A stretch of 64,000 bases of DNA from Ectopseudomonas alcaliphila (GTDB lineage Bacteria > Pseudomonadota > Gammaproteobacteria > Pseudomonadales > Pseudomonadaceae), in assembly GCF_900101755.1 (NCBI RefSeq), contig NZ_FNAE01000014.1:1-64000 (forward strand), in the 5' to 3' direction. The stretch's first letter is position 1, and each line of letters opens with the position of its first letter. A model generated the notes under the pieces. It was not told where the DNA came from and searched no databases. It saw only the letters and a program-made list of their open reading frames with translations. Below, piece by piece: positions 15,936 through 23,479 of the stretch. The position numbers were made by a program, and so were the translations under genes.

Positions 15936-18646
15936 TGACTCATCCTCACGCTCGCCAGCTCCTCGGTTTCTATCGCAGTTGCTACCTGGCCGACAGCCGC
16001 GACCTGGACCTGGATAACCTCGGCAAGCTGCCCGCCAACCGCTGGGCCTGGCTCGACGGGCGTGAGGAACTGGCCAGCGGCGGCATACCACTGTTGCCAT
16101 TGTCGGCCGAGCTGGGGCGCAGCCTGGCCGAGGCGCAGGCGTTGTATCAGCGTGAACTGCAACTGGTCTATGGCGTGTTGCCGATCTGCGGCCGCCTGCA
16201 ATTGGAGAGCGGTGGTTCACAGACGATCTGCGGCCCGCTGTTCTATTACGAGGCGAGCCTGCAACCGACGGCGGACGGGCAGAGCCACTTGCTCGCCATC
16301 GACCCGCAGCAGGTGCATGGCAACTGGCGTCTGCTGCGCCGTCTGTTCGATGAACGCGGCAACGCTAGCTTAGATGGCCTGCCACTGCCGACGGGAACGC
16401 TGGATGCTGCCTCGCTGGGCCAGTTGCTCGCCTGGGTGGCGCGCACTACACAGGTGCGCGAGGTCAGCGAGGCCGCTGGTTTCCCGCAACTGGTGAGTGG
16501 CGAGGTATTGGCCAAGGCCCAGCGGCGTCGCAGCTTGTCGCTGCAGGCCGGTGCCTTCGTCGCGCTGGTACCGCGCGGCAGCGGTAGCCGTGGCATCGCC
16601 CATGAGCTGCAACTGCTGCAGGACGCCGAGCGACTGTCGCCTGCCTTGTTGCAACTGCTGGGCGAAACACCAGCCGTGCAGACAGCGGGCTCGTCCAGCA
16701 GGCCGCAGCGTTTGCCGGCGCAGCTCAGCGCGGCCCAGTGCCAGGCGCTGGCCAATGCCGCGCGCCATCCGTTGAGCCAGATTTCCGGCCCGCCCGGTAC
16801 CGGCAAGAGCTACAGCCTGGCTGCCCTGGCGCTGGATCGTTATCTGCAGGGTGAAAGTGTGCTACTGGTCAGCCGCAGCGCCCAGGCGGTGCGAGTGATC
16901 GCGCACAAGTTGCGCGAAGACTTCGGCCTGCGTGACGGCGTACTCGAAGGGGATGGCCAGAGCCTGCGTCAGGCCTTGCGCGAGCGTCTGGAGCGGTTGC
17001 TGCAGGGTGAGTTCGAGTGGGTGTCGGAACAGGTCGAAGAGCGTCAGCGCAGCGAACTCGAGGTGCTGACGCAGGCCGAGCTGCGCCTGTCGGCTGATTT
17101 TCGCAAACGCTGCGAGCGGGCCGTGCGCTGGAGCCGTCTGCTGCTACGTGCCGAGCGCGGCAGCCTGGCCTTCTGGCAGCGCTGGCTGCAGGTGCCCTGG
17201 GTGCGCAAGCGTATCGGCAGCAGCGTGCGGCCCTGGGCCTTGCTGGACGAGTTGCGCGATTGCCAGCAGCGCCGCCAGCTTCTCAGTCGTGAGCACCTCA
17301 ACAGTCATCGCGCCCTGAACCTCAAGCGTCTGCTGGTCAGCGACCGCGCGTTGTTCGTGCGCTACAACCAGGCCATCCGCGCGCGCAATTCGCAGCGCCA
17401 GCTGGCGTTGTTCGAGGGGATCGACCCGGCGCGCCTATTGGCCGCGTTCCCGATCTGGGTAGTGACCCTGGACGAGCTGCATCGCCTGCTGCCCCTGCGT
17501 CCGGAATTGTTCGACGTGATGGTGATGGACGAGGCGACGCAGTGCGACATTGCCTCGGCGCTGCCGGCCTTCCAGCGCTGCAAGCGTGCCGTGGTCACTG
17601 GCGATGCGCGTCAGTTGCGGCACATTTCCTTCCTGTCCCGCGTACGCGAGACGCAACTGCTGCAACGCGCCGGCCTGCACGCCGAGGAGCGCGAGGCCTG
17701 GAGCTATCGCGACAACAGCGTGCTGGATCTGGTCGGTCTGCAACTGGCCAGCCAGGAGGCGGTGGTGTTTCTCGACGAGCATTTTCGCAGCCGCCCGGCG
17801 CTGATCCGCTTCAGCAACGAGCTGTTCTACGACCAGCGCCTGCGGGTGATGAAGGAGCGGCCCGGCGTTGATGCCTGCGACAGCTTGCAACTGCTGCGTA
17901 TCGAGGGCCAGCGCGGGCGCAACGGTGCCAATGAGGCGGAAGTCGAGCGGGTACTGGAACTGATCACGGCGCATCTGGCCGAATACCAGAGCAGCCCGCT
18001 CAAACCGAGCATCGGCGTACTGTCGCCATTTCGCGATCAGGTCGAGCGCATCCGCATGCGCATCGGCGAAACGCTGCCGCTGGAGCAACTGCGCGAGTTC
18101 CGTCTGCTGGTGGATACGCCTTACGGCTTCCAGGGCGAGGAGCGCGACCTGATGATCATCAGCTTCGCCATCGATGCTGACGCCAGTCAGGCGGCCAGCT
18201 ACCTGAATCGTGCCGATCTGTTCAACGTCGCCATCACCCGCGCTCGCGAGCGTCAGTTGCTGCTGTTCAGCGGCGATGAACGGCAACTGCCGGCTACGCA
18301 CCTGCTGCGTCGTTACCTGGAGTTCTTGCAGAAGCCCGGCGCCGTCTGGCAACCCGGTGCCACCGACACGGTGCGGCAGAGCCTGTGTGAAGCGCTGCAG
18401 GGGCAGGGCGTCAGCGTATGGAGTCACTATCCGCTGGCCGGGCAGGTGCTGGACCTGTTCTGCCGGCGCGGCGACAAATGCCTGGCCATCGACCTGATCG
18501 GCTTTCCGGGGGAGGGCGAGGGCTTTCTCGAACTGGAGCGTTACCTGGTGCTGGCGCGCGCCGGTCTGGAAACTCTGCCGCTGAGCTACGGTCTCTGGCA
18601 GGAGGCGCCAGAGCAGACGTTGCAGGCGATACTGGCGCGACTCTGA
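15935..18646 (+). CDS. SF1 (Upf1-like) helicase with C-terminal nuclease-like domain
   Basis: 903 residues. N-terminal 250 residues unassigned. Motif I GPPGTGKS has K291; motif II VMDEATQ has D532-E533; motif III GDARQLRHIS. Motifs V/VI lie in DTPYGFQGEERDLMIISFAI and LFNVAITRARERQLLLFSG. An insertion between motifs I and II is long and helical, as in Upf1-like enzymes. The last 75 residues (VLDLFCRRGDKCLAIDLIGF) resemble the core of PD-(D/E)xK/Vsr-like endonucleases, with D840 and D853 as possible metal ligands (approximate numbering). One-base overlap with the PLD gene. Last gene of the locus; 84 bp follow before the GH13 gene. Confidence 0.88.
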   Translation: MTHPHARQLLGFYRSCYLADSRDLDLDNLGKLPANRWAWLDGREELASGGIPLLPLSAELGRSLAEAQALYQRELQLVYGVLPICGRLQLESGGSQTICGPLFYYEASLQPTADGQSHLLAIDPQQVHGNWRLLRRLFDERGNASLDGLPLPTGTLDAASLGQLLAWVARTTQVREVSEAAGFPQLVSGEVLAKAQRRRSLSLQAGAFVALVPRGSGSRGIAHELQLLQDAERLSPALLQLLGETPAVQTAGSSSRPQRLPAQLSAAQCQALANAARHPLSQISGPPGTGKSYSLAALALDRYLQGESVLLVSRSAQAVRVIAHKLREDFGLRDGVLEGDGQSLRQALRERLERLLQGEFEWVSEQVEERQRSELEVLTQAELRLSADFRKRCERAVRWSRLLLRAERGSLAFWQRWLQVPWVRKRIGSSVRPWALLDELRDCQQRRQLLSREHLNSHRALNLKRLLVSDRALFVRYNQAIRARNSQRQLALFEGIDPARLLAAFPIWVVTLDELHRLLPLRPELFDVMVMDEATQCDIASALPAFQRCKRAVVTGDARQLRHISFLSRVRETQLLQRAGLHAEEREAWSYRDNSVLDLVGLQLASQEAVVFLDEHFRSRPALIRFSNELFYDQRLRVMKERPGVDACDSLQLLRIEGQRGRNGANEAEVERVLELITAHLAEYQSSPLKPSIGVLSPFRDQVERIRMRIGETLPLEQLREFRLLVDTPYGFQGEERDLMIISFAIDADASQAASYLNRADLFNVAITRARERQLLLFSGDERQLPATHLLRRYLEFLQKPGAVWQPGATDTVRQSLCEALQGQGVSVWSHYPLAGQVLDLFCRRGDKCLAIDLIGFPGEGEGFLELERYLVLARAGLETLPLSYGLWQEAPEQTLQAILARL

Positions 18647-18730
18647 CGCTTCAGCTCATTGACCCGATGCCACGGGTTCTCTTGAGGCAGAGGCGATCGA
18701 GTCCTAGACCATCAATGTCCCGGGGGGCTC

Positions 18731-20170
18731 ATGGCGCTGCGCAACGCTGTTCAACTGATCACCTATCCTGACCGCCTGGGGCGTAATCTGGGGGAGCTTT
18801 ACCAACTGCTGGATCGGCATTTGGGTGACGCGCTTGGTGGGGTGCATATCCTGCCTTTGTATCCGTCAAACGCCGATGGAGGGTTCTCCCCGCTCACGCA
18901 CATGGAGGTGGATCCACGCTACGGCGACTGGGCGGATGTCGAGCGCATCTCCGCACGTTTCGACCTGTGCGTCGATCTGGTGATCAGTCATATCGCGGAC
19001 GAGTCGCCGGAGTTTCTCGATTTCGTCGCACATGGCCAGGACTCGCCCTACGCGGATCTCTTCGTTCAGGTGGATCGCTTTGGCGAAATCACCCATGACG
19101 ACCTGGCCAGGATCCATATCCGCAAGGAAAAGGAGCCTTTCCGCGAGGTACGGTTGGCCAATGGTGAAACCTGCCGGGTCTGGTGCACCTTCACCGAACG
19201 GCAGATCGACCTCAATTACGATTCGCCGAAAACCTACCAGTTGATGGAGCAGTACATGGCCTTTCTCGCCGCGCGCGGGGTCAAGCTGTTTCGCCTGGAT
19301 GCCTTCGGCTACACCACCAAACGTATCGGTACCAGCTGCTTCCTGGTAGAGCCGAACGTGTATCGCATCCTCGAGTGGTTCCGTGAGACCGGGGCCAAGT
19401 ACGAGGCCGAGATGCTGCCGGAGGTGCATGACCACATCAGCTACCAGTACGCCATCTCTCGGCGGCAGATGCGTCCCTACGGCTTCGCTCTGCCGCCTTT
19501 GGTCTTGCACGCATTGCTCAGTGGCAGCAGCCGCTATCTCAAGAACTGGTTGCGGATGTGCCCGCGTAACCAGATCACCGTGCTCGATACCCATGACGGC
19601 ATCTGCATTCCGGATGTCGAAGGCATGCTGCCCGAGGCGCAGATCCAGTACCTGATCGATGAGGTCTCGACACGCAGTGCCGATCCGATCATGCGCCGCT
19701 CGGCGGTGAACGTGCACAGCGTCGGGGCCATCTACCAGCTGACCTGCACCTTCTACGAAGCGTTGATGCGTAATGACGAGGCCTATATCGCCGCACGTGC
19801 CATACAGTTCTTCGTGCCCGGTATCCCGCAGGTTTACTACGTTGGCCTGTTGGCTGGCTGCAACGACTTCGACCTGCTCGAGCAGACCGGCGAGGCGCGC
19901 GACGTCAATCGCCATTACTACAGCCTCGAGGAGGCCGAGCAGGCCTTGCAGCAACCCCTGGTGCAGCGTCTGCTGGCGCTGATGCGTTTTCGTTGTCAGC
20001 ATCCGGCCTTCGAGGGGCGTTTCGAGCAGAACTATTCGGCTGACGACCAACTGCTGCTGGCCTGGCGTCATGGCGAGCATTACTGCCGTTTGCACCTCGA
20101 TCTGAGCAGCCTGCAGGGGACCATCGAGTACACCGATGAGCAACTGAGGATCTGCCGTATGGCCTGCTGA
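18731..20170 (+). CDS. GH13 subfamily 18-type sugar phosphorylase (sucrose/glucosylglycerate phosphorylase-like)
   Basis: 479 residues with the alpha-amylase barrel of sucrose phosphorylases. Catalytic residues align: nucleophile D190 in FRLDAFGY, acid/base E231 in EMLPEVHDH, and transition-state D286 in TVLDTHDGI. The N-terminus (NAVQLITYPDRLGRNLGELY) and HILPLYPSNADGGFSPLTH are typical of GH13_18. These enzymes phosphorolyse an alpha-glucoside to glucose-1-phosphate. The substrate (sucrose, glucosylglycerol, glucosylglycerate) cannot be read here. A little shorter than the usual ~500 residues. CGGGGGG precedes ATG 18731. No sugar transporter or kinase lies nearby. Confidence 0.87.
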   Translation: MALRNAVQLITYPDRLGRNLGELYQLLDRHLGDALGGVHILPLYPSNADGGFSPLTHMEVDPRYGDWADVERISARFDLCVDLVISHIADESPEFLDFVAHGQDSPYADLFVQVDRFGEITHDDLARIHIRKEKEPFREVRLANGETCRVWCTFTERQIDLNYDSPKTYQLMEQYMAFLAARGVKLFRLDAFGYTTKRIGTSCFLVEPNVYRILEWFRETGAKYEAEMLPEVHDHISYQYAISRRQMRPYGFALPPLVLHALLSGSSRYLKNWLRMCPRNQITVLDTHDGICIPDVEGMLPEAQIQYLIDEVSTRSADPIMRRSAVNVHSVGAIYQLTCTFYEALMRNDEAYIAARAIQFFVPGIPQVYYVGLLAGCNDFDLLEQTGEARDVNRHYYSLEEAEQALQQPLVQRLLALMRFRCQHPAFEGRFEQNYSADDQLLLAWRHGEHYCRLHLDLSSLQGTIEYTDEQLRICRMAC

Positions 20171-20234
20171 AGATCGGCGTTGGCCATGCTTTCGCGTTAG
20201 ACTTGCGCTCTTTCGACCAGCCAAGAAGCCCGCC

Positions 20235-20774
20235 ATGGCCCTGCCATCGACCACCTACAAGATCGACCTGAACCTCACCGACATGGATCGCAGCGTCTAC
20301 CAGAACCTGCGTTTCACCGTCGCCCGTCACCCGTCGGAGACCGAGGAGCGACTGGCTGCGAGGCTGATCGCCTATGCGCTGTTCTATCACGAGCAGCTGG
20401 CGTTCGGTCGCGGCCTGTCGGATGTCGACGAGCCGGCGCTGTGGGAAAAGAGCCTGGACGATCGCGTGTTGCACTGGATTGAAGTGGGCCAGCCCGACAG
20501 CGAACGCATCACCTGGTGCTCGCGGCGCACCGAGAAGTTCAGCCTGGTGGCCTACGGCAATCTGCGCGTGTGGCAGGGCAAGTGCCTCGACCCGGTGCGC
20601 AGCCTGAAGAACATCAACGTGGTTGCTCTCGGTCAGGAGGCCTTGGCCGACCTGGCGCTGGACATGCCACGTTCGCTGAACTGGAGCGTGATGATCAGCG
20701 ATGGCGAGTTGTTCGTCACCGACGAGCGTGGTCAGCACGAGATCCCCATTGAGTGGCTTGCTGGTCAGCGTTGA
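20235..20774 (+). CDS. yaeQ: YaeQ family protein
   Basis: 179 residues, full length. MALPSTTYKIDLNLTDMDRS and the ending TDERGQHEIPIEWLAG are characteristic. Structures of this family show a variant PD-(D/E)xK nuclease fold, although biochemical function is unsettled (it was once described as an RfaH-bypass factor). It lies between the GH13 gene and recJ, as is common in Pseudomonas. A REPIN begins immediately after its stop and separates it from recJ. Confidence 0.92.
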   Translation: MALPSTTYKIDLNLTDMDRSVYQNLRFTVARHPSETEERLAARLIAYALFYHEQLAFGRGLSDVDEPALWEKSLDDRVLHWIEVGQPDSERITWCSRRTEKFSLVAYGNLRVWQGKCLDPVRSLKNINVVALGQEALADLALDMPRSLNWSVMISDGELFVTDERGQHEIPIEWLAGQR

Positions 20775-20778
20775 AACC

Positions 20779-20839
20779 GTAGCCCGGATGCAATCCGGGA
20801 AAATGGTTTTGCACATTCCCCGGATTGCATCCGGGCTAC
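20779..20839. repeat. REPIN, GTAGCCCGGATG type, with 21-bp perfect arms
   Basis: Arms at 20779-20799 (GTAGCCCGGATGCAATCC...) and 20819-20839 are perfect inverted copies; each arm is itself palindromic around GGATGCAATCC. Two inverted REP units with a 19-bp spacer make a REPIN. It lies between yaeQ and recJ and ends 24 bp before the recJ start. Confidence 0.9.
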
Positions 20840-20863
20840 ATCAAGAAAAGCGACACCTTGCTC

Positions 20864-22573
20864 ATGCGTATCGAAGCCCGTCCCTTACCCGCCCAACTGC
20901 CTGATCTGGGCAATCTGCCGCCTTTGCTGACCCGCCTCTACGCCGCTCGTGGCGTGCAGTCTGCCGAGGAGCTGGACAAGGGCCTGGCACGGTTGATCCC
21001 CTACCAGCAGCTCAAGGGCATCGACGCCGCCGTCGAGCTGCTGGTCGAGGCGCTGGCGCAGCGTCAGCGCATCCTCATCGTCGGCGACTTCGATGCCGAC
21101 GGCGCCACTGCCAGTTCGGTTGGCGTGCTCGGCCTGCGTCTGCTTGGTGCGGCGCATGTCGATTACCTGGTGCCGAACCGCTTCGAGTACGGCTATGGCC
21201 TGACCCCGGAGATCGTCGCCGTGGCGCTGCAGCGCCAGCCCGACCTGCTGCTGACCGTGGACAACGGCATCTCCAGCGTCGACGGCGTGGCGGCGGCCAA
21301 GGCCGCTGGGCTGACGGTGCTGGTCACCGATCACCACCTGCCGGGGCCGGAATTGCCGGCCGCGGATGCCATCGTCAACCCCAACCAGCCGGGTTGCGAC
21401 TTCCCGAGCAAGGCCATGGCCGGCGTCGGGGTGATGTTCTACGTGCTGCTGGCGCTGCGCGCGCGCCTGCGCGAAACCGGCTGGTTCGCCAGCCGCCAGG
21501 AGCCCAATCTGGGCGAGCTGCTCGACCTGGTGGCACTGGGTAGCGTCGCCGACGTGGTGCCGCTGGATGCCAACAACCGCATCCTGGTGCATCAGGGCCT
21601 GGCGCGCATTCGTGCCGGCCGGGCACGGCCGGGTCTGCGCGCAATTCTTGAAGTCGCCGGGCGCGATCATCGGCGTATCACCTCCACCGATCTCGGTTTC
21701 ATCCTCGGGCCGCGCTTGAACGCAGCCGGGCGCCTGGATGACATGAGCCTCGGCATCGAGTGCCTGCTTTGCGACGATGAGGCCCTGGCCCGCGATATGG
21801 CCGTGCAGCTCGACCAGCTCAACCAGGATCGCAAGGCCATCGAGCAGGGCATGCAGCGCGAGGCGCTGGCCCAGCTCAAGGATCTGTCCCTGGACGACAT
21901 GCCGTTTGGCCTGTGCCTGTTCGAGCCCGACTGGCACCAGGGGGTGATCGGTATCCTCGCTTCGCGTCTGAAGGAGCGCTATCACCGTCCGGCCATCGCC
22001 TTCGCCGATGCCGGCGACGGCATGCTCAAGGGCTCCGCGCGCTCGGTGCCTGGGCTGCATATCCGTGATGCGCTGGACGCCGTAGCGGCGCGTCATCCCG
22101 GGCTGATCAGCAAGTTCGGCGGGCACGCCATGGCCGCCGGGATGTCGCTGCCGCAGGAAAACTTCGGCGCCTTCGCCGTTGCCTTCGATGCCGAGGTACG
22201 CCGCCAGCTGTGCGAGGACGATCTGACCGGCCGCCTGCTTTCAGACGGCCAGCTCGATGCCACCGAATTCCATCTGGAACTGGCCCGCGCCCTGCGCAAC
22301 GCCGGGCCCTGGGGGCAGCACTTTCCAGAACCGCTGTTCCACGGCGTGTTCCAGATCGTGGGCCAGCGGATCGTCGGCGAACGTCACCTGAAACTGGTAC
22401 TCAAGACCGAATGCGGCAGCGTGCAGCTCGACGGCATCGCCTTCAACATCGATCGTGAGGTCTGGCCCAACCCGACGCTGCGCTGGGCCGAAGTGGCGTA
22501 CAAGCTCGACCTCAACGAGTTTCGCGGTAACGAGACGGTGCAACTGATGGTGGCGCATATCGCGCCGCGCTGA
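20864..22573 (+). CDS. recJ: Single-stranded-DNA-specific exonuclease RecJ
   Basis: 569 residues, normal size. 5'-3' ssDNA exonuclease of RecF-pathway recombination, mismatch and base-excision repair. DHH-family motifs: GDFDADG with D75, D77 and D79, then LLTVDNGIS and VTDHHLPG; the DHHA1 domain contains FGGHAMAAGMSL; a C-terminal OB domain ends at LMVAHIAPR. ATG 20864 (MRIEARPLPAQLPDLGN) matches the family N-terminus; longer in-frame readings enter the REPIN. The ribosome site is weak. Confidence 0.96.
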   Translation: MRIEARPLPAQLPDLGNLPPLLTRLYAARGVQSAEELDKGLARLIPYQQLKGIDAAVELLVEALAQRQRILIVGDFDADGATASSVGVLGLRLLGAAHVDYLVPNRFEYGYGLTPEIVAVALQRQPDLLLTVDNGISSVDGVAAAKAAGLTVLVTDHHLPGPELPAADAIVNPNQPGCDFPSKAMAGVGVMFYVLLALRARLRETGWFASRQEPNLGELLDLVALGSVADVVPLDANNRILVHQGLARIRAGRARPGLRAILEVAGRDHRRITSTDLGFILGPRLNAAGRLDDMSLGIECLLCDDEALARDMAVQLDQLNQDRKAIEQGMQREALAQLKDLSLDDMPFGLCLFEPDWHQGVIGILASRLKERYHRPAIAFADAGDGMLKGSARSVPGLHIRDALDAVAARHPGLISKFGGHAMAAGMSLPQENFGAFAVAFDAEVRRQLCEDDLTGRLLSDGQLDATEFHLELARALRNAGPWGQHFPEPLFHGVFQIVGQRIVGERHLKLVLKTECGSVQLDGIAFNIDREVWPNPTLRWAEVAYKLDLNEFRGNETVQLMVAHIAPR

Positions 22574-22650
22574 TCACGGTTGCGATGAAATCCGGCGTTA
22601 CCAATCTGCCCGTCCGGCTCGGGCGAACTCTGCTAGAAACTCTCGTCAAT

Positions 22651-22668
22651 TCAACCGATGTCGGTTGA
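22651..22668. promoter_or_regulatory. Perfect palindrome upstream of the DUF533 gene
   Basis: TCAACCGA (22651-22658) and TCGGTTGA (22661-22668) are perfect 8-bp arms around a TG spacer, 72 bp before the DUF533 start. No T tract follows. Candidate operator; regulator unknown. Confidence 0.4.
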
Positions 22669-22739
22669 GGGGCATCCGGAATTTCCCTGCACTATCTGGG
22701 GTCGGATGCACCGGTGCCTACTTTTCAGGAGAGTTCGCG

Positions 22740-23465
22740 ATGAACACCAGCAATCTGCTCGACCAACTGCTCAAGGCCGGCCAGCAGGCCATGCAGAAAC
22801 CTGCGGCGAAGAGCCCTCAGGTGCAGCAGGCAGGCGGTTTGGGTGGCCTGCTTTCTGGCGCAGGCCTGGGTAGCCTGCTCTCGGGTGCCGGGGGCGGCGC
22901 GTTGGCGGCCGGTGCCGTCGGTCTGCTGCTGGGCAGCAAGAAAGCGCGCAAGATGGGCGGCAAGGCGCTGACCTACGGTGGCCTGGCTGCTCTCGGGGTG
23001 ATGGCGTACAAGGCCTATGGCAACTGGCAGGCGCAGCAAGCCCAGCAGGGCGGCGCGCAGCCGGTCGAACCGCAAACCCTGGACCGTTTGCCGGCACCGC
23101 AAGTCGAGCAGCACAGCCGCGCCATTCTCAAGGCGCTGGTAGCGGCGGCCAAGGCCGATGGTCATGTCGACGAGCGTGAGCGCCTGCTGATCGAAGAGGA
23201 GTTGGGCAAGCTGGCGCAGGACGCCGAACTGCAGAGCTGGCTGCACACCGAGCTGAACAAACCGCTGGATCCGGCCGACGTGGCGCGTGCCGCCAGCACA
23301 CCGGAAATGGCCGCCGAAATGTACCTGGCCAGCGTGCTGATGGTCGACGAGGAGCATTTCATGGAACGCACCTACCTCGAGGAGCTGGCGCGTCAGCTGA
23401 AACTGCCGCTGGAGCTGAAGAGCGAGCTGGAAGCTCAGGTGCGCTCGCTGCCGGTTGGTGCCTGA
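22740..23465 (+). CDS. DUF533 / TerB-like inner-membrane-associated protein (YebE-like)
   Basis: 241 residues. A Gly/Ala-rich first part (GGLGGLLSGAGLGSLLSGAG, then GAVGLLLGSKKARKMGGKAL) could insert in membrane. Residues 120-241 are a TerB-like helical domain (ILKALVAAAKADGHVDERER) with the acidic DGHVDERE metal-binding turn. E. coli YebE is the model and responds to envelope stress. ATG 22740 has CAGGAGA upstream. It is convergent with the SulP permease and is the second TerB-like protein in the window besides 9031-9270. Confidence 0.87.
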   Translation: MNTSNLLDQLLKAGQQAMQKPAAKSPQVQQAGGLGGLLSGAGLGSLLSGAGGGALAAGAVGLLLGSKKARKMGGKALTYGGLAALGVMAYKAYGNWQAQQAQQGGAQPVEPQTLDRLPAPQVEQHSRAILKALVAAAKADGHVDERERLLIEEELGKLAQDAELQSWLHTELNKPLDPADVARAASTPEMAAEMYLASVLMVDEEHFMERTYLEELARQLKLPLELKSELEAQVRSLPVGA

Positions 23466-23479
23466 GCCGTCCTCTCGTT

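Noticed and set aside
20825..20863. Upstream extension of recJ
   Set aside because: It would be encoded by the REPIN arm; the family N-terminus begins at ATG 20864.
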